From assembly GCA_913056245.1 (NCBI GenBank), contig CAJXME010000003.1, positions 1-15,522 on the forward strand: DNA of 15,522 nt, given 5' to 3'. Shown here one piece after another: positions 1 through 7,110 of the stretch. How positions within the stretch are numbered: the first letter of the stretch is position 1; every line of letters starts with the position of its first letter. Source of the DNA: an uncultured Alphaproteobacteria bacterium (GTDB lineage: Bacteria > Pseudomonadota > Alphaproteobacteria > Puniceispirillales > UBA1172). The notes below the pieces were generated by a model. The model saw only the letters and a list, made by a program, of their open reading frames with translations, searched no databases and was not told where the DNA came from. Both the position numbers and the translations under genes were made by a program.

Positions 1-2246
1 AGCAAGCCGGTCATGGCGGCTTTGATTTCATCGATCAATTCATAAATGATCGAGTGATATCGGATTTCAATGCCATCACGCCGCGCTTGATCGCGCGCTT
101 GCGGATTGGCGCGAACGTTAAACGCGATGATCATGCCTTGTGAGGCGGCCGCCAAACTGATGTCGGATTCGCTGATCGCGCCGACGCCTGCGGATAAAAT
201 CCGAACTTTGACTGATTCCGTCGCCAATTTATCCACCGCCACACGAATCGCTTCGAGCGAACCATGCACATCGGTTTTGATCACGACTGGCAATTCTTCG
301 GCTTCACCAGCGGCAATCGCCGATAGCATTTGTTCCACCGAACCGCGAGCGCCACTTGTGGCTTCTTTTTCGCGCAACACACGCTGGCGATATTCAGACA
401 CTTCCCGCGCCCGCGCATCGCTATCCACGACGGTCAGCAAATCCCCTGCCATGGGCGTGCCGTTGAGGCCAAGCACTTCAACTGCATCGCCTGGGGTGGC
501 GGCTTTGACTTGCTTGCCATGGTCATCATACATGGCGCGCACTCGGCCTGTTTCCGCGCCGACGACGAAAATATCACCGACTTGAAGCGTTCCGCGTGTC
601 ACCAGCAAAGACGCCACCGAACCGCGGCCGCGCTCAACTTTGGCTTCGATCACCGCGCCTTCTGCGGCGCGATCAGGATTGGCTTTCAATTCCAGCAATT
701 CGGCTTGAAGCATGATGGCTTCTTCGAGTTTATCAAGGCCCATTTTGGTATGGGCGGAAACATCAACGCAAAGCACAACACCACCAAAATCTTCGGTGAC
801 AATCTCATGGCTGAGCAATTCGCTGCGCACCCGTTGAGGGTCTGCTTCAGGCTTGTCGCATTTGTTAACGGCAATGATCACGGGACAATCCGCCGCGCGG
901 GCGTGATTAATCGCTTCGATCGTTTGCTGCATGACGCCATCATCAGCGGCCACCACCAGAATCACAATATCGGTGATATTAGCGCCGCGCATCCGCATTT
1001 CCGTGAAGGCTTCGTGGCCGGGGGTATCGATAAAGGTGATGCGATTGCCTGATTTGGTGTTCACCTGATAAGCGCCGATATGCTGAGTGATGCCGCCGGA
1101 TTCACCCGCCGCAACATCAGCCGAACGAATCGCATCGAGAATAGACGTTTTGCCGTGATCAACATGCCCCATCACCGTCACCACCGGTGGGCGAGGTTTC
1201 AGGGTCGCGGGATCATCCGACTCTTCGCTGGCGATAATATCCACATCGGCTTCAGAAACGCGATTGGGCTTGTGTCCCAGTTCCACCACGATCAATTCAG
1301 CGGTTTCCGCGTCAATCGTTTGGTTCACCGTCGCCATAATGCCCAATTTCATCAATTCCTTGATGACATCGGCACTGCGTTCCGCCATGCGGTTGGCCAA
1401 TTCTTGGACAGTGATGGCGTCTGGGATCGTGACATCACGCACTTGTTTGACCTTTGGCTGATCATTGGCGCCGCGCATCCGTGCTTTTTCGCGTTCCCGC
1501 GCGCGCCGCACCGAGGCCAAAGACCGTTGCCGCATGGTTTCACCACCATCGAGCGCTTCGGTAATCGTGATTTTGCCCCGGCGGCGTCCACTATCATCGC
1601 CGCGGCGAGCAGGGGTTTTCTTCGGCTGTTCTGGCAATTCCCGGCGGCGGCCTGAATTCCGACCCGCCGCGCCAGCATCATCATCGCGCATCCCGCCGGG
1701 CATGGCTGGGCCGGAATCGGCATCACGGCGCGCTTGTTCAGCCGCGTGGCGTTTGGTTTCTTCGGCTCTGCGCTTTTCTTCTTCTTCAGCGATCAGCCGC
1801 ATTTCATCGAGTTCGCGCTGGCGGCGCGCATCTTCGGGGCTAATCGCTGGTTCTGGTTCAACAGCCGCTGGCTCTTCCGGTGCCGCGGCTGCCGGTTTAG
1901 CCGCAGGCGGCGGGGTTGGCTTTTTCTTCAGGCCTTCTTGCAAGGCGCGATTGCGCGCGGCGCGTTCTTCTTCGGTCAGGTTATCTTGCGGCGCTTGCGG
2001 GGCGGCTTCAACCACTGGTTCTTGCACCGGCTCAGGAGCGGCCGTGCGAGACGGCGCCGGACGCGCGCCAATTTGGCGCTTGCGCACCACTTCAACTTGG
2101 ACCGATGAGCGCGAGGAGGCTCGGCCAAGGCCGGATCGACCTGCTTGAGGCACACCATCAGCGGGCGCTGCACTTGGAGCGCCGCCTAAGGTCAGTTTGC
2201 CTCCACCAAGGCTCAAGGTTTTCTTTTTATCACCTTGCTTTTCCAT
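1..2246 (-). CDS. infB: Translation initiation factor IF-2 (C-terminus beyond the left edge)
   Basis: IF-2 is the GTPase that brings initiator fMet-tRNA to the 30S subunit and promotes 50S joining. About 748 codons are visible, and the frame is still open at base 1. By comparison with the family, domain IV (roughly the last 120-150 residues) is missing. The start is ATG 2246-2244, preceded by GAGAGG. Residues about 5-45 form the IF2-associated segment ([14 protein letters not shown]). A long Ala/Pro/Glu/Arg-rich low-complexity linker follows, then an IF2_N domain near 275-325 ([10 protein letters not shown]). The GTPase shows G1 GHVDHGKT at 360-367, a G2 region GGITQH at 384-389, G3 DTPGHE at 407-412 and G4 NKCD at 461-464. 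Domains II and III follow, and the visible part ends near [15 protein letters not shown]. It is the last visible gene of the rimP-nusA-ylxR-infB group. It is separated from ylxR by an unusually long leader of about 170 nt. The identification is secure. Confidence 0.97.
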   Translation of the reverse strand, partial: MEKQGDKKKTLSLGGGKLTLGGAPSAAPADGVPQAGRSGLGRASSRSSVQVEVVRKRQIGARPAPSRTAAPEPVQEPVVEAAPQAPQDNLTEEERAARNRALQEGLKKKPTPPPAAKPAAAAPEEPAAVEPEPAISPEDARRQRELDEMRLIAEEEEKRRAEETKRHAAEQARRDADSGPAMPGGMRDDDAGAAGRNSGRRRELPEQPKKTPARRGDDSGRRRGKITITEALDGGETMRQRSLASVRRAREREKARMRGANDQPKVKQVRDVTIPDAITVQELANRMAERSADVIKELMKLGIMATVNQTIDAETAELIVVELGHKPNRVSEADVDIIASEESDDPATLKPRPPVVTVMGHVDHGKTSILDAIRSADVAAGESGGITQHIGAYQVNTKSGNRITFIDTPGHEAFTEMRMRGANITDIVILVVAADDGVMQQTIEAINHARAADCPVIIAVNKCDKPEADPQRVRSELLSHEIVTEDFGGVVLCVDVSAHTKMGLDKLEEAIMLQAELLELKANPDRAAEGAVIEAKVERGRGSVASLLVTRGTLQVGDIFVVGAETGRVRAMYDDHGKQVKAATPGDAVEVLGLNGTPMAGDLLTVVDSDARAREVSEYRQRVLREKEATSGARGSVEQMLSAIAAGEAEELPVVIKTDVHGSLEAIRVAVDKLATESVKVRILSAGVGAISESDISLAAASQGMIIAFNVRANPQARDQARRDGIEIRYHSIIYELIDEIKAAMTGL

Positions 2247-2268
2247 TTATGACCCTCTCAGTCCTCAC

Positions 2269-2288
2269 ATTGCCTAAACCACGGCAAT
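2269..2288 (-). repeat. Hairpin B in the infB leader, inverted relative of hairpin A
   Basis: ATTGCC and GGCAAT form a perfect 6-bp stem around the loop GTGGTTTA (minus strand). It lies about 22 nt upstream of the infB start codon, close to the ribosome binding site. The minus-strand sequence aligns with the plus-strand sequence of hairpin A as TTGCC-N-T-GGTTTA-(CAAT)-GGCAA, so the two may be diverged inverted copies of one element. Confidence 0.5.
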
Positions 2289-2322
2289 AAAAAATTACTT
2301 TACCTTGGGTTTACGCTTTGGT

Positions 2323-2346
2323 CTTGCCATGGTTTACAATGGCAAG
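2323..2346 (-). repeat. Perfect hairpin A in the infB leader
   Basis: CTTGCCAT and ATGGCAAG form a perfect 8-bp stem around an 8-nt loop (TGTAAACC on the minus strand). No U-run follows, so it does not look like an intrinsic terminator. The core TTGCC..GGTTTA..GGCAA is shared, in inverted orientation, with hairpin B at 2269-2288. Confidence 0.55.
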
Positions 2347-2418
2347 GCCTATAAAAGCAACCCTTTGACGATGAACGCCGCAATTATTGCCCGCGCTGTC
2401 TCATCATTATTTTGGCCT

Positions 2419-2976
2419 TCAGGCCGCGCTTGACCGCAACCTCTCCAGCCGTTTTAACTCCACCGCCAGATGCCGGGCTTGTCGCCATTGCCCGTTGACA
2501 ATCGCCACAAACGCCATTGGCCGACCAAATGGAGCGCCAATTTCATCGCTGGTCATCGCTGAGATGACCCAATCATGCGCCACATCGCCACGCAATGCCC
2601 GGGCTTCACGGGGGGATGCGTCGGAGGCGATCAACAAGCCAAAGACACGTCCCTCGGCTTTAATTTTACCGCCACCCCCAAGGGTGATGCCGCCACGACG
2701 CCCCATGGCGAGGCCTTCTTGGCAACGCTTGACCAACAAGCGATCAACCTGATCGGCCAAAGCGCTATCCGGCAATTTGCCGCCCAAAGCACGCGCCAGT
2801 TTTCCGCTTGTCGCGGCTTTTTCCAGCATCGCCCGATCCGCTGTCACCCAAGCCCCACGCCCCGGCAGTTTTGCCGCCACATCAGGGGTGATCACCCCAT
2901 CAGGATTAGCGACAAACCGCACCATAGCGGTGGTCTCACCACTGTCATGGCTGATGATGCAACGGCGTTCCGGCAC
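2419..2976 (-). CDS. ylxR: YlxR/DUF448 family nucleic-acid-binding protein with L7Ae-like C-terminal half
   Basis: This 185-residue protein sits between nusA and infB, the characteristic place of YlxR. Residues 1-75 match the YlxR (DUF448) pattern: an RRC motif at the N-terminus, RFVANPDGVITPD, and the signature LPGRGAWV at 37-44. Residues about 75-180 (RLLVKRCQEGLAMGRRGG, then a Gly/Lys-rich turn and GLLIASDASP) resemble the L7Ae/L30e RNA-binding fold. That extension is typical of alphaproteobacterial members; single-domain YlxR proteins of Firmicutes are about 90 residues. The start is GTG at 2976, five bases after the nusA stop. Its GGAG Shine-Dalgarno lies within the last nusA codons, so translation is probably coupled. 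The exact role is unknown; RNA binding linked to transcription or translation is inferred from family and context. Confidence 0.9.
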   Translation of the reverse strand: MPERRCIISHDSGETTAMVRFVANPDGVITPDVAAKLPGRGAWVTADRAMLEKAATSGKLARALGGKLPDSALADQVDRLLVKRCQEGLAMGRRGGITLGGGGKIKAEGRVFGLLIASDASPREARALRGDVAHDWVISAMTSDEIGAPFGRPMAFVAIVNGQWRQARHLAVELKRLERLRSSAA

Positions 2977-2981
2977 GAGGT

Positions 2982-4553
2982 TTACTCCGCAGAAGCCCCG
3001 CCCGTGGCGTCACCTTCATCCACGTCACCCGCATCATCAGCGGCGTCTTCATCATCAAACCAATGCGCCCGCGCGGCCATAATAATGTCGCCGGCGGTGT
3101 CCTGATCGGTCAGCCCAAAACTAGAGAGATGTTCCACCAATTCTTCGGAATCCAAATCCGCCAGATCATCGAGGGTCAACATGCCCTTTTCCGCCAAGGC
3201 CAGAATCATCGCTGGGGTCAGGTGATCAAAATTCTTCAGATCATCCGTGACTTTCAGATCATCAAGCGCGCCATTAATCCGAACGGTTTCACGCTCGACA
3301 AAATCAATCGCGCGGCGTGACAATTCGGCGGCGATGTCTTCGTCAAAGCCCTGAATGGTCATCAATTCTTCCACCGGTGTTTCGGCGATGTCCTCGACCA
3401 TGACAAAGCCTTCCGCGATCAGCAGATGGGCGATCACATCATCAATATCAAGGCTTTCCATGAAGCGAGTTGACCGGAGGCGAGTTTCTTCCTGACGGCG
3501 CTCTGATTCTTGAGCTTCGGTTAGGATATCGATATACCAACCCGTCAATTGGGAGGCGAGGCGAACGTTCTGGCCACGGCGGCCAATCGCCAGACTCAAT
3601 TGATCATCCGGCACCACGACTTCCATTCGGCCGGCGTCTTCATCCATCACCACTTTCGAAACCACAGCCGGGGCAAGCGCGTTCACCGCAAAAGCCACGG
3701 TGTCTTCTGACCATGGAATGATTTCGATTTTTTCGCCCTGCAATTCATTGACCACGGCCTGAACACGGCTGCCGCGCATCCCGACGCAAGCGCCCACAGG
3801 ATCAATGCTAGGGTCTTTGGAATAGACCGCGATTTTGGCTCGGCTGCCCGGCTCACGCACCACATTCTTGATCTCAATGATGCCGTCATAAATTTCCGGT
3901 ACTTCTTGGGTGAAGAGTTGCGCCATGAACTGGTTTTCAGCGCGCGACAGGAAAATCTGTGGGCCGCGCGGCTCTTCCCGAACTTCTTTGATATAAGCGC
4001 GAACGCGATCACCTTGACGGAGCAATTCACGAGGGATCATTTCTTCGCGGCGGATCACGCCTTCAGCGCGACCCAAATCAACAGAGATGGAATAACCTTC
4101 AGCGCGTTTGATCGTGCCCACAACAATTTCGCCCACGCGATCTTTATATTCTTCAAATTGACGCGCTCGTTCAGCGTCACGCACCCGCTGGGAAATCACT
4201 TGCTTAGCGGTTTGCGCGGCGATGCGCCCAAATTCGAGCGGCGGCAGCGGTTCACGGATAAAATCACCAAGCCCCAACGTGGGATCAATTTTCTGCGCAT
4301 CGGCCAAGGTCATTTGCGCGGCTTCTTCTTCAACCTCTTCGACCACTTCGATCACACGCTCAAGGGTAATAGCGCCATTTTTGCGATCGATATGCGCGCG
4401 AATATCACGATCCTGACCGTAACGTGACCGTCCGGCTTTCTGAATCGCTTGTTCCATCGCGACAATAACCTCTTCACGGTCAATTGATTTTTCGCGGGCG
4501 ACAATATCCGCCACTTGGATCAATTCGGCACCGGGTACTGTGGACGTATCCAT
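2982..4553 (-). CDS. nusA: Transcription termination/antitermination factor NusA
   Basis: NusA binds RNA polymerase and nascent RNA, enhances pausing and Rho or intrinsic termination, and takes part in rRNA antitermination. From ATG 4553 it has 523 residues: an RNAP-binding N-terminal domain (1-125, with DIVAREKSIDREEVI); an S1 domain (139-202, VGEIVVGTIKRAEGY); KH1 with GMRG at 258-261 within GACVGMRGSRVQAVVNELQG; and KH2 with GRRG at 324-327 within LAIGRRGQNVRLASQL. Two C-terminal helix-hairpin-helix acidic repeats follow near 365-415 and 440-495, then an acidic tail. An in-frame start lies 81 nt upstream, but it falls inside rimP and adds residues unlike the family. The ATG at 4553, four bases after the rimP stop and preceded by AGGAAG/AAAGG, is preferred. 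The repeats match the long NusA version used by most Proteobacteria. Confidence 0.97.
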   Translation of the reverse strand: MDTSTVPGAELIQVADIVAREKSIDREEVIVAMEQAIQKAGRSRYGQDRDIRAHIDRKNGAITLERVIEVVEEVEEEAAQMTLADAQKIDPTLGLGDFIREPLPPLEFGRIAAQTAKQVISQRVRDAERARQFEEYKDRVGEIVVGTIKRAEGYSISVDLGRAEGVIRREEMIPRELLRQGDRVRAYIKEVREEPRGPQIFLSRAENQFMAQLFTQEVPEIYDGIIEIKNVVREPGSRAKIAVYSKDPSIDPVGACVGMRGSRVQAVVNELQGEKIEIIPWSEDTVAFAVNALAPAVVSKVVMDEDAGRMEVVVPDDQLSLAIGRRGQNVRLASQLTGWYIDILTEAQESERRQEETRLRSTRFMESLDIDDVIAHLLIAEGFVMVEDIAETPVEELMTIQGFDEDIAAELSRRAIDFVERETVRINGALDDLKVTDDLKNFDHLTPAMILALAEKGMLTLDDLADLDSEELVEHLSSFGLTDQDTAGDIIMAARAHWFDDEDAADDAGDVDEGDATGGASAE

Positions 4554-4557
4554 GGGA

Positions 4558-5046
4558 TTAACCTTTCTTCCTGCTCTTGAGGGGTTTGAGGAACCATTCT
4601 GATGGATCGAGTTTTGCGCCTTCAATCGCATCAAATGGTATTTCTACCGGCCCTGCGGCCGTATCAATCGAAATCAAATGATCAGCATCAATGCCTTTAA
4701 GCCGGCCGTTGAACCGGCGGCGACCATCGATTAATTTTTTGGTGGAAACTTTGACCAATTCGCCTTGGAACCGATCATAATCTTCGGGAATCACCAATGG
4801 CCGAGACAGGCCCGGCGAGGTCACTTCAAGGTGATAATTGCTTTTGATGGGGTCTTCGACATCCAACACCGCCGAGACGCCACGCGAAATCACGGCGCAA
4901 TCTTCCACCGTCATCTCAACATCATGATCAAGCGGTTCAGCCATGATCTGGAGTGTGCCATTGGCAAAACTGACGCGCACCAACCGAAACGCCATCGGCG
5001 CCAGCACCGGCTCAATCATCTCAGCGATTTTATCTTCAAGCAGCAT
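4558..5046 (-). CDS. rimP: Ribosome maturation factor RimP
   Basis: RimP binds the 30S subunit during assembly and is needed for efficient 16S maturation. The 162-residue protein has the expected two-domain form. The N-terminal alpha/beta domain ends in the hallmark YHLEVTSPGLSRPL (71-84), and an SH3-like C-terminal domain (about 88-152) carries RRRFNGRLKGID. The C-terminus is basic (LKSRKKG). Start ATG 5046-5044 is preceded by a strong AGGAGG seven bases upstream, the best ribosome binding site in the window. It is the first gene after the leader and promoter at 5054-5176 and lies four bases from nusA, giving the standard rimP-nusA order. In enteric bacteria a tRNA-fMet gene precedes rimP; none is present here. 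Confidence 0.96.
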   Translation of the reverse strand: MLLEDKIAEMIEPVLAPMAFRLVRVSFANGTLQIMAEPLDHDVEMTVEDCAVISRGVSAVLDVEDPIKSNYHLEVTSPGLSRPLVIPEDYDRFQGELVKVSTKKLIDGRRRFNGRLKGIDADHLISIDTAAGPVEIPFDAIEGAKLDPSEWFLKPLKSRKKG

Positions 5047-5053
5047 TACGCCG

Positions 5054-5059
5054 CCTCCT
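5054..5059 (-). promoter_or_regulatory. Ribosome binding site of rimP
   Basis: AGGAGG on the minus strand, seven bases before ATG 5046, is a full consensus Shine-Dalgarno. It fixes the rimP start and lies just downstream of the hairpin at 5066-5092. Confidence 0.8.
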
Positions 5060-5065
5060 CATTTC

Positions 5066-5092
5066 CTTGCCGTAAGGATTCCCATCCGCAAG
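5066..5092 (-). promoter_or_regulatory. RBS-proximal hairpin in the rimP leader
   Basis: On the minus strand CTTGC-GGAT-(GGGA)-ATCC-TTACG-GCAAG can fold into a 9-bp stem (CTTGCGGAT with ATCC and GCAAG) with a 5-nt bulge (TTACG) and a GGGA loop. It starts right after the terminator U-tract and ends a few bases before AGGAGG. It could isolate the RBS or compete with other folds. This is inferred from the sequence alone. Confidence 0.4.
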
Positions 5093-5096
5093 CAAT

Positions 5097-5120
5097 AAAA
5101 AAGGCGGGCTTGAACCCACC
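5097..5120 (-). terminator. Intrinsic terminator / attenuator hairpin in the rimP leader
   Basis: In the minus-strand RNA, GGUGGGU-UCAA-GCCCGCC forms a 7-bp stem (two G-U pairs) with a 4-nt loop, followed directly by UUUUUU. This is a textbook intrinsic terminator placed between a promoter and the first gene, rimP. It is therefore more likely an attenuator of the rimP-nusA-infB operon than the end of trmB alone. A rimP-leader attenuator family is described from alphaproteobacteria, and this arrangement fits it. Membership is recalled, not computed. Confidence 0.7.
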
Positions 5121-5147
5121 GTTCGCATGCGACCGTATTTTCTTAAT

Positions 5148-5176
5148 TATATAGCCTGACCCCCTCAAAAAAGCAA
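5148..5176 (-). promoter_or_regulatory. Putative sigma70-type promoter of rimP-nusA-ylxR-infB
   Basis: The minus strand reads TTGCTT (5176-5171), a 17-nt spacer, then TATATA (5153-5148). An overlapping TATAAT at 5151-5146 would give a 19-nt spacer. Transcription would begin near 5141, giving a leader of about 95 nt that contains the terminator hairpin and the RBS hairpin. It starts about 12 bases after the trmB stop. This is the best promoter match I found in the cluster. Confidence 0.6.
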
Positions 5177-5188
5177 GCCATGTTTTGT

Positions 5189-5902
5189 TTAGGCATGATC
5201 GGATCGAATGAAGGTAAACCATGCTGATTTGCGGCCAACGCGATCGGCTTTTGCCATATAACGCGTGCCAGGCCAGCCGGGGGGAGGCTGCCGCCAATCT
5301 TCCGCCGATCGCGCCGTCCAATGGAAATCATCGCGCCGCATCATCGCCTCCAGCATCCAGGTTTTGGCGGTGGGATCATCAGACGCCAATAACAATGAGC
5401 CGCCCGGCCGGATCAACCGCGCCAAGACATCGAGCATTTGCGGCTGAATAATGCGGCGGTTTTGATGCCGTGATTTTGGCCATGGGTCTGGGAATAAAAT
5501 AAAGACGCCATCCAGCGCATGATCTTTCAGGCTGGGCAAGAGCAGACGCACATCTTCAGGCCAGAACCGGATATTATCCAATTCCCCTTCGATAATATGG
5601 CGGCAAAGCCGCGCCACGCCATTCATGAAAGGCTCAGCCCCGATAAACCCGCAATCGGGGCTTTCATGGGCGCGCGCCGCCAAATGCTCACCACCGCCAA
5701 AGCCAATTTCAAGAAAAACTTGGCCAGAGGCGGGGCGCAACCAATCCCGTGGATCAAGATCAGCGGCATCGGTGAGCAGATCAGGATCAAGGGCAAATTG
5801 CGCCAAGCCTTGCTCAAGGAACGCCGATTGCTGAGGCCGCAATCGCCGACCATGACGCCGGCCATAGAACATCAGCCTCTTTTCAGGATCAGATGAGGTC
5901 AT
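5189..5902 (-). CDS. trmB: tRNA (guanine-N7-)-methyltransferase TrmB
   Basis: TrmB methylates G46 in the variable loop of tRNAs using S-adenosylmethionine. The protein is about 237 residues from ATG 5902. It shows the Rossmann-fold SAM loop LEIGFGGGEH (64-73), the acidic residue E90 in FIGAEPF, a D117 segment (FWPEDVRLL), the family signature FPDPWPKSRHQNRR (137-150), and a C-terminal GTRYMAKA (212-219) at the place of the usual TxFE/TKxE motif. An alternative GTG start at 5920 would add six residues and overlap the metK stop by 7 nt. Neither start has a strong Shine-Dalgarno, so the N-terminus is uncertain. It lies directly after metK, which makes its methyl donor. The stop is followed by the rimP promoter and leader. 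Confidence 0.94.
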   Translation of the reverse strand: MTSSDPEKRLMFYGRRHGRRLRPQQSAFLEQGLAQFALDPDLLTDAADLDPRDWLRPASGQVFLEIGFGGGEHLAARAHESPDCGFIGAEPFMNGVARLCRHIIEGELDNIRFWPEDVRLLLPSLKDHALDGVFILFPDPWPKSRHQNRRIIQPQMLDVLARLIRPGGSLLLASDDPTAKTWMLEAMMRRDDFHWTARSAEDWRQPPPGWPGTRYMAKADRVGRKSAWFTFIRSDHA

Positions 5903-5913
5903 GGTTTTGCGAG

Positions 5914-7077
5914 TCAGCACGCGGCTTTCAACGCATCCACCAAATCAAGCGCTTCCCAAGAGAATGTCCCGGGGCCAGCCTCACCAGCGACCCGGCCAAA
6001 ATGGCCATAAGCGGCGCTGGCTTTGTAAATAGGCGCGCTCAAACCAAGGGTTTCGCGAATGCCTCTTGGGGTTAAATCCATAACCTCTGGGATGATCTCA
6101 GCCAAGCGCGCATCGTCAACAGCGCCTGTTCCAGCGGTATCGACATAAATCGAAAGCGGGTAAGACACGCCAATCGCATAGGAAACCTGAATGGTGCATT
6201 TTTCCGCCAAGCCCGCGGCGACGATATTTTTCGCCACATAACGCGCCGCGTAAGCCGCCGAGCGATCAACCTTTGTGGGGTCTTTGCCGCTAAACGCGCC
6301 GCCGCCATGGGGAGCCGCGCCACCATAGGTATCGACAATAATTTTCCGCCCTGTTAATCCGGCATCGCCATCAGGCCCGCCGATGACAAAATTGCCTGTC
6401 GGATTGACGTAGAATTTATCCTCATCACACATCCAACCATCGGGCAGAACCGACAAGACATGGCCGCGCACCAATTCCCGAATATCGGCTTGGCTGACGC
6501 CATCACGATGCTGGGTGGAGACCACCACGCTTTCGGCGCGCACCGGTTTGCCGTTTTCATAAAGACAGGTGATTTGCGACTTGCTGTCCGGGCCAAGAAT
6601 ATCGGCTTTGCCCGAATGCCGCGCCTCCGCCATGGATTTCAAAATCTGATGCGAATAATGGATCGGCGCGGGCATCAACACATCGGTTTCACGACACGCA
6701 TAGCCAAACATAATGCCTTGGTCGCCAGCGCCTTCGTCTTTGTTCGAGCCGCTATCAACACCCATGGCGATATCCGCCGATTGTTCATGCAGGTGATTGG
6801 CGACATCCATATGCTTCCAGTGAAAGCCATCTTGTTCATAGCCAATATCTTTAACGGCGGTGCGCGCCAATTCGATGACTTCTTCTTTCGAGACCGGCTC
6901 AGGACAGCGTATCTCACCCGCCAGCACTGTTCGATTGGTGGTGGTCAGGGTTTCGCAAGCCACCCGGCTTTGATTGTATTTGCCAAGCAAGAGATCAACG
7001 ACTTCATCGGAAATGCGATCGCAAACTTTATCAGGATGGCCTTCGGAAACGGATTCACTGGTGAAGAGATGGGACAT
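5914..7077 (-). CDS. metK: S-adenosylmethionine synthetase
   Basis: MetK makes S-adenosylmethionine from methionine and ATP in the cytoplasm. From ATG 7077 it has 387 residues, the normal family length. Diagnostic motifs are [13 protein letters not shown] (5-17, with catalytic H14 and D16), [12 protein letters not shown] (116-127), [13 protein letters not shown] (233-245) and the P-loop-like [19 protein letters not shown] (258-276). A frame-compatible upstream TTG at 7098 is less likely, because the 7077 start has AAGG about 8 nt upstream and gives the standard N-terminus. The gap to lnt is only 33 nt, so there is no room for a SAM riboswitch. In many alphaproteobacteria a small HTH regulator gene lies between lnt and metK; it is absent here. 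Confidence 0.98.
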   Translation of the reverse strand: MSHLFTSESVSEGHPDKVCDRISDEVVDLLLGKYNQSRVACETLTTTNRTVLAGEIRCPEPVSKEEVIELARTAVKDIGYEQDGFHWKHMDVANHLHEQSADIAMGVDSGSNKDEGAGDQGIMFGYACRETDVLMPAPIHYSHQILKSMAEARHSGKADILGPDSKSQITCLYENGKPVRAESVVVSTQHRDGVSQADIRELVRGHVLSVLPDGWMCDEDKFYVNPTGNFVIGGPDGDAGLTGRKIIVDTYGGAAPHGGGAFSGKDPTKVDRSAAYAARYVAKNIVAAGLAEKCTIQVSYAIGVSYPLSIYVDTAGTGAVDDARLAEIIPEVMDLTPRGIRETLGLSAPIYKASAAYGHFGRVAGEAGPGTFSWEALDLVDALKAAC

Positions 7078-7110
7078 GGGAGATACCTTAATCGTCAATT
7101 TACCAAAACA

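Larger units (their letters stand above)
2247..2418 (-). promoter_or_regulatory. infB leader / ylxR-infB intergenic region
   Basis: This non-coding stretch of about 170 nt separates the ylxR stop from the infB start, whereas neighbouring junctions in the cluster are usually under 30 nt. Read on the minus strand it contains two hairpins (2323-2346 and 2269-2288), an AT-rich segment between them, and the infB Shine-Dalgarno GAGAGG about 8 nt before the start codon. I see no convincing -35/-10 pair, no intrinsic terminator with a U-tract and no good small ORF. It may be an infB-specific mRNA leader. The function is inferred only from its length and structure. Confidence 0.45.

Noticed and set aside
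330..2290. Several long open frames on the plus strand opposite infB
   Set aside because: They mirror the infB codon pattern, are rich in Arg/Ser/Ala or His/Phe as antisense frames are, and match no family. The infB frame with complete G-motifs explains the region.
2323..2346. Hairpin A as an intrinsic terminator after ylxR
   Set aside because: The stem is followed on the minus strand by ACCAAAGCG, with no U-tract.
5047..5188. A tRNA-fMet gene before rimP, as in enteric bacteria
   Set aside because: Only a T-arm-like hairpin is present; there is no acceptor, D or anticodon arm.
5046..5331. Two minus-strand frames between trmB and rimP that could be small genes
   Set aside because: They overlap the 3' end of trmB in other frames and run through the promoter and terminator; there is no family signal.
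7078..7110. SAM riboswitch upstream of metK
   Set aside because: Only 33 nt separate lnt and metK and no aptamer-like structure fits.
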